Made by a program: the position numbers and the translations under genes. A DNA stretch of 64,000 nt from Candidatus Bipolaricaulota bacterium (GTDB lineage: Bacteria; Bipolaricaulota; Bipolaricaulia; RBG-16-55-9; DRXL01). Where the stretch lies: the NCBI GenBank assembly GCA_938091745.1, contig CALLJK010000009.1, forward strand, positions 1-64,000, in the 5' to 3' direction. Shown here piece after piece: positions 49,876-58,394 of this stretch (the stretch's first letter is position 1; each line of letters starts with the position of its first letter). The notes under the pieces are model-generated. The model ran no database searches and was not told the origin of the DNA. It saw only the letters and a program-made list of their open reading frames with translations.

Positions 49876-50763
49876 ATGAAGAAAGTAGCAACGCTTCTCA
49901 TGGTGCTCATTGTCTTACTCGGATGTGGAGCGGGTGTAGCGCAGCCCAAGCTCAAGGTCGTGGCGAGCTTCTATATCCCGTATGAGTTCACCAAGAACGT
50001 CGGCGGGGATCGCGTTGAAGTCAAAAACTTAGTACCGGCGGGCGCAGAACCTCACGATTTTGAGCCCTCCCCCGCGGATATTCGGGCGATTGAAGACGCC
50101 CAGGTCTTTGTGTATAACGGGGCGTCGATGGAGTCGTGGGTCGAGCGCGTGCTCTCGGTCATCAAGAACCGTGATAAGCTCGTGGTCATCGAAGCGACCA
50201 AGGGGCTGCCCTTGCGCAAGGCCGAGGAAGAAGAGCTTGAGTTCGACCCTCATGTCTGGACGGACCCGATTCTGGCCAAAGAGATGGTGAAGAATATTCG
50301 CGACGGCTTGATCACGGCCGACAGCGTGGGTAGCTCGGTCTACATTGAGAACGCTCAGAATTACAATACCAAGCTCGATGCGCTCGACGCTCAAATTCGC
50401 GAGGGCGTGAAGGTCTGTCGGCTGCGGGACTTTATTATCTCGCATAGATTTATGGATTATTTCGCGGCTCGATATAATCTGACGGCGCATTCAATTTCGG
50501 GGCTGGAGCCCAGCGAGCCGACCCCCCAGCGCCTGGCCGAGCTGATTCGCTTGGGCAAGGAGAAGGGTATCAAATATATCTTTGCCGAGAGATCCGACGC
50601 GCTCAAGGCCCTCGCAGTTCTGGCGCGCGAGCTGGGCGCGCAGATTCTGACGCTCAACACCGGGCACAGCGTCACTGAAGAAGAAGAGCGTGCGGGGAGG
50701 AACTATCTGGTGCTCATGGAAGAGAATCTTAAGAATTTACGAATCGGGCTGGAGTGCCGATGA
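49876..50763 (+). CDS. znuA: Zinc-binding lipoprotein ZnuA
   Basis: A 295-residue cluster A-I binding protein: lipoprotein signal with VLLGC at about residue 16, metal-site histidines in AEPHDFEPSP, DPHVWTDP and ISHRFMDYF, and an acidic ligand in FAERSDALKAL. There is no long histidine-rich loop; an acidic stretch (KAEEEELEFD) takes its place. The ATG at 49876 is chosen because AGAAGGAGG precedes it; an upstream in-frame ATG at 49843 overlaps the operator. Zinc is preferred over manganese from context. Confidence 0.88.
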   Translation: MKKVATLLMVLIVLLGCGAGVAQPKLKVVASFYIPYEFTKNVGGDRVEVKNLVPAGAEPHDFEPSPADIRAIEDAQVFVYNGASMESWVERVLSVIKNRDKLVVIEATKGLPLRKAEEEELEFDPHVWTDPILAKEMVKNIRDGLITADSVGSSVYIENAQNYNTKLDALDAQIREGVKVCRLRDFIISHRFMDYFAARYNLTAHSISGLEPSEPTPQRLAELIRLGKEKGIKYIFAERSDALKALAVLARELGAQILTLNTGHSVTEEEERAGRNYLVLMEENLKNLRIGLECR

Positions 50764-51512
50764 GCGATTCTGTCGTTGAGATCGAAAATCTCTGGTTCAG
50801 CTACGGTGCTGAGCCGGTGCTCGAGGGCGTCTCGCTCACGGTCACGCGGGGGGAGATCCTCGGGCTGATCGGCCCTAACGGCTCTGGAAAGACGACGCTG
50901 CTGAAAGTGATCTTGGGGCTGCTCACCCCTCAACGGGGGACGATCCGGCTCTTTGGGCAAGAGCTGAGACGCTTTCGTGAGCGCGCACGGGTGGGGTATG
51001 TGCGCCAGCGCAGCTGGGACTTCGAGCGCAATTTCCCTGCTTCTGTAGAGGAGCTCGTGCGCCTGGGGCGGGTGCCGCGCTTGCGCTGGGGCCTGTGGAG
51101 CCGTGCTGACACCGCAGCTGTGGAGCGGGCCATGCGCGCTGTACACATAGAAGAGCTGCGCGCGCGCCCCATCAGCGAGCTCTCTGGGGGCCAGCAGCAG
51201 CGGGTTTTTCTCGCGCGTGTCTTATCCCAGGAGCCTGAGCTCTTATTGTTGGACGAGCCAACGGCTGCCATCGACCCCGCTGTCGAAGCCGAGTTCTACG
51301 AACTCTTAGCTCAGCTCAACCGCGAGCAGGGCTTGACTATTCTCTTGGTCTCTCACGACATTGAAGCTATTGTCAAGCAAGTGACGAAGATCGCGTGCTT
51401 AAACAGAAAATTGCTCTTCTGTGGGACGCCCCAAGAGTGCTTGGCCAGCGACCTCTTAGAGAGGGTTTACGCGGGGAGAAAGCTTGTGCAGCATCAGCAT
51501 CCGTGGGGGTAA
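50760..51512 (+). CDS. znuC: Zinc ABC transporter ATPase ZnuC
   Basis: A 250-residue ATPase with Walker A IGPNGSGKTTLLKV, signature [16 protein letters not shown], Walker B LLLLDEPTAAIDP and the H-loop VSHDIEAI. The start overlaps the znuA stop (ATGA). It powers the metal uptake channel encoded next. Confidence 0.93.
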   Translation: MSDSVVEIENLWFSYGAEPVLEGVSLTVTRGEILGLIGPNGSGKTTLLKVILGLLTPQRGTIRLFGQELRRFRERARVGYVRQRSWDFERNFPASVEELVRLGRVPRLRWGLWSRADTAAVERAMRAVHIEELRARPISELSGGQQQRVFLARVLSQEPELLLLDEPTAAIDPAVEAEFYELLAQLNREQGLTILLVSHDIEAIVKQVTKIACLNRKLLFCGTPQECLASDLLERVYAGRKLVQHQHPWG

Positions 51513-51514
51513 GT

Positions 51515-52342
51515 ATGTTTGAGATCTTCGAGTTCGAATTTATGAGATTGGCGTTTGTTGGGGGGACGATCATTGGGGTGCTCGCCCCGACGATCGGGAT
51601 CTTTTTGGTGCTACGACGCTATGGGCTTATCGGTGATGGATTGGGACACATTGCGTTTGGGGGCGTGGCATTTGGGCAGCTTGTGCGAGCTGACCCGACT
51701 CTGATGGCGCTCTCGTACTCGGCACTCGCTGCTCTTGGGATTGAGCGCCTGCGCGCGAAGGGGCGCTTAGGTGGCGATGTCGCTATCGCGATCTTCCTCT
51801 CGTCGGGGTTGGCTTTAGGACTAGTCTTAGCGCGCCTGGCGCGACGGTCTACAGATCAATTATGGGGGTATCTCTTTGGCAGCGTGATCGCGCTCCAGCC
51901 CAGCGATATCGTGCAGATCGCATTGATAGCGTTCTGTGTGATTGGGACGCTCTTTGTTGTGCGCCGTGAGCTCTTCTTCATCACGTTTGATGAAGAGACG
52001 GCACGGGCTTCGGGAATCCGCGTCGGCTTCTATAATATTTTATTAGTGCTCCTAGCAGCGCTCACCGTGGTCTCTGCCATTCAGATAGTCGGGTTGCTCT
52101 TGATCTCAGCGCTGTTGGTCCTGCCGGTGGCGGCGTCATTACAGATCGCGCGCAGCTTCCGTCAGGCACTCTTTACGGCGATCGGGTGTAGCCTGGTGTC
52201 GGTCTATGGTGGGCTGATCGGATCGTATTATTTGGATACCCAGCCAGGACCGACAATCGTCTTGACGGCGTTGCTTGTCTTTGTGCTTGCAAGCGCGGTG
52301 CGCCTCGTCTGGAGGCCCTCACCCCTAGCCCCTCTCCCGTGA
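51515..52342 (+). CDS. znuB: Zinc ABC permease ZnuB, C-terminus from a repeat
   Basis: A 275-residue ABC-3 permease with eight or so helices; conserved GLIGDGLGHIAFGGVAFG and the SIQIVGLLLISALLVLPVA-type region (here SAIQIVGLLLISALLVLPVA). The ATG at 51515 lies 2 nt after znuC. The last codons (WRPSPLAPLP and the stop) lie inside the palindromic repeat at 52314, so the native C-terminus has been replaced or extended by repeat sequence. The helices appear complete before that point. Confidence 0.92.
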   Translation: MFEIFEFEFMRLAFVGGTIIGVLAPTIGIFLVLRRYGLIGDGLGHIAFGGVAFGQLVRADPTLMALSYSALAALGIERLRAKGRLGGDVAIAIFLSSGLALGLVLARLARRSTDQLWGYLFGSVIALQPSDIVQIALIAFCVIGTLFVVRRELFFITFDEETARASGIRVGFYNILLVLLAALTVVSAIQIVGLLLISALLVLPVAASLQIARSFRQALFTAIGCSLVSVYGGLIGSYYLDTQPGPTIVLTALLVFVLASAVRLVWRPSPLAPLP

Positions 52343-52382
52343 GTCTCACGGGAGAGGGGTGCCGTCAGGCGGGGTGAGGGCC
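52314..52382. repeat. Palindromic repeat element, 69 bp
   Basis: Starts GGCCCTCACCCC and ends GGGGTGAGGGCC (52371-52382), the same terminal inverted repeat as at 25814. Inside is CCTCTCCCGTGAG with CTCACGGGAGAGG, a 13-bp stem. It spans the end of znuB and the gap to the convergent amidase gene, where it can serve as a two-way terminator. Confidence 0.75.
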
Positions 52383-52383
52383 T

Positions 52384-53040
52384 TCAGCGCGTCTTAGCGC
52401 TGCGTAGGTACTCTTTTATGGTATTAAAGATCACCTGTGCGACCGTCCATTGATACGTGAAGCTGCGCAGGCTCATCTCTTCAGCAGGGTTTGTCAAAAA
52501 CCCCGTCTCGATGAGCACGGCGGGCATCTCGGCCCACCGGATGAAGAGCGTTTGGTGTTTGATCCCTCGGTCAGTGACGCCCAGCGCGCGCGTGAGGCGT
52601 TTTTGTAGGAGCAGTGCTAAGGTACGACTCTGTGGGTAGGTGGGAAGATTTGTATCGTCGTGGACTAAGACCTCAATGCCGTTGGCTGCAGCATGACGCG
52701 GGTGCGCGTTGGCGTGAATAGAGACGAAGAGATCGGCTCGCAGACGATTGGCCAAGCCGGTGCGCTCGCGATGTGGGACGTAGACGTCTTCAGAGCGCGT
52801 CAGCACAATAGAGATTTCATCATCGTACAGCCCTAAGAGTCGGATAAAACGCGCGATATCAAGATTGATATCTTTCTCTTGGGTGCCGTAGTAGCCGATA
52901 GCGCCGGGGTCCCAGCCGCCGTGTCCGGGGTCGATGACGACTAAGAAGCGCTTGGCTTGGCTCTGGCCGATCTGGCCCCATCCGCAGATGCAGACCAAAA
53001 CTATCACAAAGACGAATGCTTTTGCTGTCAGGGCCTTCAT
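52384..53040 (-). CDS. N-acetylmuramoyl-L-alanine amidase (amidase_3)
   Basis: A 218-residue exported zinc amidase that cuts the lactyl-peptide bond of peptidoglycan. Signal peptide (about 1-28, ending SQA), then IDPGHGGWDPGAIG (first His), LTRSEDVYVPHRERTGLAN, SIHANAHPRH (second His pair) and the catalytic Glu in VLIETGFLTN. There are no SH3 or LysM targeting repeats. Role: wall turnover or cell separation. Leaderless-type start. Confidence 0.92.
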   Translation of the reverse strand: MKALTAKAFVFVIVLVCICGWGQIGQSQAKRFLVVIDPGHGGWDPGAIGYYGTQEKDINLDIARFIRLLGLYDDEISIVLTRSEDVYVPHRERTGLANRLRADLFVSIHANAHPRHAAANGIEVLVHDDTNLPTYPQSRTLALLLQKRLTRALGVTDRGIKHQTLFIRWAEMPAVLIETGFLTNPAEEMSLRSFTYQWTVAQVIFNTIKEYLRSAKTR

Positions 53041-53047
53041 GAGCCAC

Positions 53048-53053
53048 AGTATA
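53048..53053 (-). promoter_or_regulatory. -10 element of the amidase gene, leaderless type
   Basis: Minus-strand TATACT, 7 nt before the ATG at 53040; weak -35. Confidence 0.45.
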
Positions 53054-53155
53054 CCGAATGAAGGAGAGCTCAGACTATAATCGGCATTACATTGAGCCGC
53101 ACGAAGGAGCCCTTTCGCTGATAAAATGGGGGCATTGCTCGCTTATCCCCCTCAT

Positions 53156-53185
53156 TTGACAAGAGTGCCTCCCCTCCAGTATAAT
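53156..53185 (+). promoter_or_regulatory. phnD promoter
   Basis: TTGACA (53156-53161), 18 nt, TATAAT (53180-53185), fully consensus. The leader of about 60 nt holds a TGCGCT/AGCGCA inverted repeat (53196-53220), then GAGGAGG before the ATG at 53254. Confidence 0.88.
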
Positions 53186-53253
53186 ATAGTGAAAGTGCGC
53201 TTTATATATAGAACAGCGCATTACTATAAACACTCCCAGAGGAGGTAGGGACT

Positions 53254-54294
53254 ATGCGGATATGGTGTGCGCGTCGGGTCGTCGGTTTGATGGGTCTGTT
53301 GGCCGTTGGGGTCTTGTTGGGAAGCTTGGTTGTGGGCTTCCCTGGGGTGTCGCAGCAGGGGTTGATCCCTGAAGAGCTTGTTGTGGGCATGGTGCCCTCG
53401 CGCGCGGCGACGATCTTGCAGCCCCCAGTAGAAGGCCTCGCAAAACTGGTGTTGGACTACGTCCAGAAGAACGGCTTCTCTCAGGTGAAGCGCGTGCGCG
53501 CGGTCATCCCCGAGTCCTATCCGGCGACAATAGAAGCCATCGGTGCGGAGAAGATCCATGTCGGGCTGCTGGGGCCGTTCCAGATCGTCCAAGTCGTGGA
53601 TAGCTACGGGGCCATCCCCATCAACGTCACCAAGCGCGGAAACAACTTGACGTTCCGCGCCCAGTTCATGGTGCATGTCGACAGCTCGCTCAAAGCCCTC
53701 AAGGACGACAATCAAGACCCCAAGGACGACCTGGTGGGCTTAGTCAAATCCGGGGCGACCGTGAGATTCAGTTACGGCGGCAGCTCCACGTCAACCTCGG
53801 GCTTTCTCTTCCCCTGCAAGACCCTCAAAGACTTGGGGATCCTGCCAGGAGACTATAAGAACTTCAAGACGATCCGCGCTGCCAATCACTTAGCCTCGGC
53901 CATCGCTGTCTACAAGAAGGACGTGGATGTGGGCGTCGGGTTCGACGATGTGCGCCAGAGCCTCAACACCGAGCAGACTAAGAAAGAATTGGGCTGGAAG
54001 CCCGGCGACCCCGAACCCAGCACCAAAGTGAACGTCATCGGCTACAGCGATGACATCCCCAACGACGGCATCGTCGCTATTAAAGCATTAGATGCCAAGC
54101 TGCGCGAGACGATCAAACAAGCGTTCGTCGAGGTCATGAAGACCGAAGAGGGCAAGAAGTTCGGCAAGGACGCGCTCGATGCCACGGACTTTGTCGCCGT
54201 CCCTGAGGGCTACGATATGCTGAAAGCCCTCGAAGCCGTGCGCGTCGTGGCCAAGGAGATCCAGCCCAACTTAGCTAAGTGCGAGAATCAGTAA
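53254..54294 (+). CDS. phnD: PhnD-family binding protein
   Basis: A 346-residue exported binding protein with a signal peptide (about 1-33). It has the PhnD layout: ELVVGMVPSRAA near the start, VGLLGPFQIVQV, the ligand loop SYGGSSTSTSGFLFPCKTL, and NDGIVAIKALDAKLRETIKQAF near the end. Family members bind phosphonates, phosphite or methylphosphonate. No C-P lyase or phosphite dehydrogenase gene is in the window, so the ligand stays open. A consensus promoter and strong ribosome site predict high expression. Confidence 0.88.
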   Translation: MRIWCARRVVGLMGLLAVGVLLGSLVVGFPGVSQQGLIPEELVVGMVPSRAATILQPPVEGLAKLVLDYVQKNGFSQVKRVRAVIPESYPATIEAIGAEKIHVGLLGPFQIVQVVDSYGAIPINVTKRGNNLTFRAQFMVHVDSSLKALKDDNQDPKDDLVGLVKSGATVRFSYGGSSTSTSGFLFPCKTLKDLGILPGDYKNFKTIRAANHLASAIAVYKKDVDVGVGFDDVRQSLNTEQTKKELGWKPGDPEPSTKVNVIGYSDDIPNDGIVAIKALDAKLRETIKQAFVEVMKTEEGKKFGKDALDATDFVAVPEGYDMLKALEAVRVVAKEIQPNLAKCENQ

Positions 54295-54312
54295 GCGTTC
54301 ATAGCAGCAGTG

Positions 54313-54345
54313 AGAGGGGGCAGGGCGAAGCCCTGTCCCCTCTTT
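54313..54345 (+). terminator. Attenuating terminator after phnD
   Basis: A 13-bp stem, AGAGGGGGCAGGG (54313-54325) with CCCTGTCCCCTCT (54331-54343), loop CGAAG, followed by only two further T. It would cut expression of phnC-phnE relative to phnD. Confidence 0.65.
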
Positions 54346-54373
54346 GCGTTCTCACCCTACGTTGGTTTAAAAT
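54344..54373 (+). promoter_or_regulatory. phnC promoter, leaderless type
   Basis: TTGCGT (54344-54349), 18 nt, TAAAAT (54368-54373), 9 nt before the ATG at 54383. Confidence 0.45.
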
Positions 54374-54382
54374 ACGGTGAGC

Positions 54383-55168
54383 ATGACTGCGCCTATCTTG
54401 CGTGTTCATAACCTCACGGTGATCTATCCTGGGGTGCAACCCGTCAAAGCCCTCGATAATGTGAACGTGGAGATCTACCCTGGGGAGTTTGTCGTCGTCG
54501 CTGGGGTTTCCGGATCGGGGAAATCGACGCTCTTGCGCGCGATCAATCGCCTAGCAGAGAACGATCACGCGCAGATCCACGGGGAGATTTACTTCGACGG
54601 CGTCAACGTCTTAAAAGCTTCCCGGCGACAACTCCGCGAGATCCGCTCGCGCATTGGATTTATCTTTCAAGAGTATAACGTAGTTGAGCGGTTGCCGGTA
54701 TTGACGAACGCTTTGGTAGGCTCGCTCGGATACGTTGGACTTGTACGCTCCTTGCTGGGACGGTTCCCCAAAGAGCAGATCGAGCGGGCGCACCACGCAT
54801 TAGTGCGCGTGGGGATCCCTCAGCCACGGCATGGTGATCGCGCCGCGCGGCTGTCGGGTGGGCAGAAGCAGCGCGTGGGCATCGCGCGAGCTCTGTTGCA
54901 GAAGCCCAAGCTCATCTTGGCTGACGAGCCCGTTGCTTCGCTCGATCCCATCACGGCGAACGTCGTCATGAATATCTTCAAAAAAATTAACGAAGACGAG
55001 GGGATCACGACGATCGTAAATTTGCATGACCCTGTCTTGACGTTCAAATACGGCAAGAGAATTATCGGGCTCAAACACGGGCGGATCATCTACGATAAGC
55101 CCATTACCGCGATCAATCGCGAGACGTTCGAAGAAGATATCTATGGCACAGTGGACAGAGAGGGCTAG
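54383..55168 (+). CDS. phnC: Phosphonate-type ABC transporter ATPase PhnC
   Basis: A 261-residue ATPase: Walker A VAGVSGSGKSTLLRAIN, the PhnC-typical QEYNVVERLPVLTNALVG (Q-loop), signature ARLSGGQKQRVGIARA, Walker B LILADEPVASLDP and an H-loop read as NLHDP. Closest to PhnC or PtxA ATPases. A GTG at 54377 is an alternative start. It overlaps phnE by 26 nt, which implies coupled translation. Confidence 0.92.
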   Translation: MTAPILRVHNLTVIYPGVQPVKALDNVNVEIYPGEFVVVAGVSGSGKSTLLRAINRLAENDHAQIHGEIYFDGVNVLKASRRQLREIRSRIGFIFQEYNVVERLPVLTNALVGSLGYVGLVRSLLGRFPKEQIERAHHALVRVGIPQPRHGDRAARLSGGQKQRVGIARALLQKPKLILADEPVASLDPITANVVMNIFKKINEDEGITTIVNLHDPVLTFKYGKRIIGLKHGRIIYDKPITAINRETFEEDIYGTVDREG

Positions 55169-56714
55169 AGGGGAGATCTGGCTCAGGCGCCTAGGGTTTT
55201 TTCTTGGGCTGCTCTTTCTTATTGCTCTCTATGGGTGGGCGCTGCGGGGCGTCGAATTCGACCTCTCATCTATTTTCAAATACGGCGGGAAATTCTTTGA
55301 GCTTTTAGGACGAATGTACCCCCCGGATTTCTCCGCGCTGCCCCAACTCGTGCGCCCGTTGCTGCAGACCCTCCAGATGGCTACGTTGGGGACGTTCTTT
55401 GGGGCGCTGATGGCGCTGCCATTGGTCGTCTTCGGGTCGCAGCTGGTCGTGCGCTCGGCGCTGATCTACTGGCCGGTACGCATGATTATGAATATTCTGC
55501 GCACCATTCCGGATCTGCTCTATGCGGTCTTGTTCGTCGCGGCGATGGGGTTTGGGCCGGCAGCTGGAGTAGGGGCGCTCTCGTTCTTCGCTTGTGCGAT
55601 CATTGCCAAGCTCACGTCAGAGTCAGCAGACAATATCAATCCCAAGCCCATTGAAGCCGTCGAAGCTGTCGGTGCAGGAAAACTTCAAGTCATTCGCTAT
55701 GCCGTTTTGCCCCAGCTTATCCCGGCGTTTATCGACCACGTCATTTACGTCTTTGAGCTGAACGTGCGTGTCTCTGCCGTGATGGGCTACGTAGGCGCTG
55801 GGGGCATGGGAATGCAGTTGACGACGGCGATGGAGTGGCGCAATTACTCACAAGTGCTGACCATTGCCCTCTTGATCTTCGCGCTGGTCATCGTCATTGA
55901 TCTTGTAGCCAATCGCATTCGCGACGCGTTCGTACAGGGGATTGTCCTGCCGCGTCCGCTGAGATTTCTCGGCTTGAGCGTCGTTGCTACTCTGATCGTG
56001 TGGTCATTTATCTCACTAGAAGTCGATTTCAATCGGCTGGTCAAGGGCTTCGATTACTTTAGAAATCTTGTTTGGGCGATCGTCACCGATCCGGCGACCG
56101 AGTATTTTGAATTAGCCGTTCAGCGCATGATCCAATCGTTGCAGATTGCTCTTGTGGGCACGACCATCAGCTTCTTGCTCTCAGTCCCTCTCGGGTTTTT
56201 AGCGGCGCGCCGCCACGTGGGGATGCCCGTGGCTTTTGCCGTGGGCATGAAGCAGATTCCCAACATCATTCGCGCATTTCCTGAGTTGATCTTGGCGATC
56301 TTCTTCATCGCGACGTTTGGGCCGGGGCCGCTCCCTGGAGTCTTAGCGATAGCAATTCACTCCATTGGGATGTTGGGGAAATTTAACGCCGAGATCGTCG
56401 AAAAAATCCGCAAGGAGCCTGTAGAAGCGTTGCAATCATCTGGGGCCTCGCGGTTGCAAGTCTTTCGTTATGCGGTCTTGCCCCAGGTGCTTCCGGAGTT
56501 CTTAGCACTCTTTATTTATAGATTTGAGATCAATGTGCGAGCGGCCTCGGTCTTGGGGATTGTCGGGGCTGGGGGAATTGGGTCGCTTATTAACGAAGCG
56601 CAATCGTACCGGGCGTGGGATATCGTAGGGATCTGTCTCGTTGTGATCATTCCTACGGTCATGGTCATTGATTTTCTCAGTGCGCGTATTCGCAAGAAGC
56701 TGATAGAGGGCTAG
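55143..56714 (+). CDS. phnE: Fused phosphonate-type permease PhnE-PhnE
   Basis: 523 residues made of two PhnE permeases in one chain. Unit 1 (about 60-265) has EAVEAVGAGKLQVIRYAVLP and VGAGGMGMQL; unit 2 (about 320-523) has EALQSSGASRLQVFRYAVLP and GIVGAGGIGSL. Each carries the coupling loop, so one polypeptide supplies both halves of the channel that PhnC and PhnD serve. An N-terminal helix precedes unit 1 and a linker helix joins the two. It ends 4 nt into the opposite-strand DUF4097 gene. Confidence 0.92.
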   Translation: MAQWTERARGEIWLRRLGFFLGLLFLIALYGWALRGVEFDLSSIFKYGGKFFELLGRMYPPDFSALPQLVRPLLQTLQMATLGTFFGALMALPLVVFGSQLVVRSALIYWPVRMIMNILRTIPDLLYAVLFVAAMGFGPAAGVGALSFFACAIIAKLTSESADNINPKPIEAVEAVGAGKLQVIRYAVLPQLIPAFIDHVIYVFELNVRVSAVMGYVGAGGMGMQLTTAMEWRNYSQVLTIALLIFALVIVIDLVANRIRDAFVQGIVLPRPLRFLGLSVVATLIVWSFISLEVDFNRLVKGFDYFRNLVWAIVTDPATEYFELAVQRMIQSLQIALVGTTISFLLSVPLGFLAARRHVGMPVAFAVGMKQIPNIIRAFPELILAIFFIATFGPGPLPGVLAIAIHSIGMLGKFNAEIVEKIRKEPVEALQSSGASRLQVFRYAVLPQVLPEFLALFIYRFEINVRAASVLGIVGAGGIGSLINEAQSYRAWDIVGICLVVIIPTVMVIDFLSARIRKKLIEG

Positions 56715-57775
56715 CGGATTTCGATGCTTCCGTTCGTTGTCGTCGCGGTGATGGTGATCTTCGTAGGAGCAGTCTGAAAATTATTTGTCTCGCCTTCGAC
56801 GTGGCGGCGCTCGTGATAGCGAAAGACAAAGTTGGGGATCTCCACGCGCACGCGGCTGATTGTGCTCTGAGCCGAGATGGCATATCCAATGGTGGGATCA
56901 TCGGGCACGTCAAGCTCAATCGAGCCATTAAATGTGCTCAATTCATAGCTGCCTGTGACGCTCCCCAAGATTAAATCAATTGAGCCGTTAGCTGTTGTGA
57001 TCGTCGCTTGGCTGGCTGAGAGTTTTCCGCCGATGGAGCCGTTGGACGTTTGAAGTTTTGCGTGGTGTGCTGTGAGCGTATTCACCCGGATGCGCCCATT
57101 CGTCGCGTTCAAGTCTGCTGTCGCTGCATTGATCTCTTGGACATTGAGCGCTCCGTTGAGCGAGCTGAGCTTCAGGTCGTAGACGCGCCCGCGCGGCACC
57201 AGAAGCTGTATATCTGTTTCGAGCGAGCTGAGCGGGCCAACTGAGACCCTCGGCGCGCGAAAGCTGATCTCTGCTGCGGAGATTTGAGGCTGAAGGGTCA
57301 CGCTCTCGATGAGCCGTTGGGCTTCTGAAGAACTCCACGCGCGAGCGCGCGCCGTGATCGTGATCTGAAATCCCTCGTTCTCCCACGTTTGCACCGTCGC
57401 GCTGCCGTTTTGTAGGTCGAGTGTTACCAAGAGCGTTGCCGCCGATGGGTCGAGCGCGCCCCCAAACGAAAGAGTCTTTTCGGCGCGCTCCGGGCCGATC
57501 ACGTTCACCCACGTCGAGGCGCCCGATCCAGAGACAAGCAGTCCCAGCACTGCTGCCCCGATAATAAGTGCAACTAAGTGAATCAGCTCATCGAGGAGCA
57601 CCGAGCGTGACCAGAGTGCCAGCACGAAACAAATGAGCAAGACAACCCCAGCAGCGATCACAAGATCAGTTCGTTCGATAGGTGTGAACGCGCCCCAGTC
57701 TATATACTGTAACGCGAGCACGAAGACCCCGATAAAGATCAAAAATTCCCCCAAGCGCACGGCGCTTGATCTCAT
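56711..57775 (-). CDS. DUF4097-domain membrane protein
   Basis: A 354-residue protein. Four N-terminal helices (about 1-105: LGEFLIFIGVFVLALQYI, TDLVIAAGVVLLICFVLALW, LIHLVALIIGAAVLGLLV) are followed by a repeat-rich beta domain (about 200-300) with recurring N-G-x-I units (LSSLNGALNVQEI, NATNGRIRVNTL, TSNGSIGGKL, TANGSIDL, STFNGSIEL). DUF4097 proteins form beta-solenoids and lie in envelope-stress operons of the Lia type. AGGAGGCC precedes the start. Last gene of the cluster that begins with sppA. Confidence 0.75.
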   Translation of the reverse strand: MRSSAVRLGEFLIFIGVFVLALQYIDWGAFTPIERTDLVIAAGVVLLICFVLALWSRSVLLDELIHLVALIIGAAVLGLLVSGSGASTWVNVIGPERAEKTLSFGGALDPSAATLLVTLDLQNGSATVQTWENEGFQITITARARAWSSSEAQRLIESVTLQPQISAAEISFRAPRVSVGPLSSLETDIQLLVPRGRVYDLKLSSLNGALNVQEINAATADLNATNGRIRVNTLTAHHAKLQTSNGSIGGKLSASQATITTANGSIDLILGSVTGSYELSTFNGSIELDVPDDPTIGYAISAQSTISRVRVEIPNFVFRYHERRHVEGETNNFQTAPTKITITATTTNGSIEIR

Positions 57776-58002
57776 GGCTGGCCTCCTTGCTGAGAGTCCG
57801 TCTCAGACTGCGCTGGACGGTACCACCGAGCTAAGCCCGAGATGAGCAGCCCTATGCCCAAGATGATCAAAATCCCCGGAAGTACAAATCTCCACGAGAG
57901 CTCGAACCAGCCCATCAGCGACAATCGCCACGCCACTCCGCCCAAGATCAGAACGACGCCCCAGAAGAGATACTTATACGGGCTGTGAATCTTCTCAGAC
58001 AC
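57772..58002 (-). CDS. Small two-helix membrane protein (LiaI-like)
   Basis: A 76-residue protein with two helices (KYLFWGVVLILGGVAWRL and RFVLPGILIILGIGLLISGL) and a polar tail. The GTG at 58002 is chosen because GCGGAGGTGG stands 8 nt before it; the in-frame ATG at 58026 lies inside the previous gene. The size and paired helices with glycine recall the LiaF/LiaI-type membrane region of stress operons. It overlaps the next gene's start by 4 nt. Confidence 0.6.
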   Translation of the reverse strand: MSEKIHSPYKYLFWGVVLILGGVAWRLSLMGWFELSWRFVLPGILIILGIGLLISGLARWYRPAQSETDSQQGGQP

Positions 58003-58390
58003 CCTGACCACCTCCGCGACGCGCATAAGCTAAGCCAATCAAGAGCACTCCGACGGCGATGAACAAGACCGCCCAGGGAAGTTCTGGGAGATACTGTCTC
58101 ACGAGCGAGTAGACGCCGATGCCGATCAACAAGAGCCCCCCGAAGATGAGCCAATCTTCGGAGCGTGGCAGTGCCAGTGTAGGAGCAGTCTGACTTGGCT
58201 GAGAAGCTGTCTGGGTCTGCACATAGAGCTTGGCGATCAGCAAGCTCGCAATGAGTGCGCCGATGGGCCAGAAGACCCAGCTCACGATAACCATCCCGAT
58301 GGCGAAGCTGGGATTGACGGCGTACTTGGCGATGAGATCGCCCAGCTCAGCGAAGAACTGCAAGGGGGATTTCGGTTGTTCGGTGCTCAC
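57995..58390 (-). CDS. Membrane protein with PspC-like N-terminus
   Basis: A 131-residue protein. After a short polar start come one or two helices (FAIGMVIVSWVFWPIGALIASLL) and, after a Gln/Ser/Thr linker, a C-terminal pair (WLIFGGLLLIGIGVYSLV and WAVLFIAVGVLLIGLA). The layout recalls PspC or LiaF-like sensors but lacks a clear PspC motif. The GTG at 58390 is favoured by GGAGGAGG 6 nt upstream; an ATG at 58408 would put that site inside the coding region. Confidence 0.55.
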   Translation of the reverse strand: MSTEQPKSPLQFFAELGDLIAKYAVNPSFAIGMVIVSWVFWPIGALIASLLIAKLYVQTQTASQPSQTAPTLALPRSEDWLIFGGLLLIGIGVYSLVRQYLPELPWAVLFIAVGVLLIGLAYARRGGGQGV

Positions 58391-58394
58391 GATG

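Noticed and set aside
53101-53230. Possible small frame upstream of phnD (ATGGGGGCATTGC...)
   Set aside because: No ribosome site, crosses the phnD promoter, unlikely composition.
54313-54345. Full member of the GGCCCTCACCCC repeat family
   Set aside because: It shares a CGAAG-type loop and GC arms but lacks the 12-bp ends; better read as a terminator.
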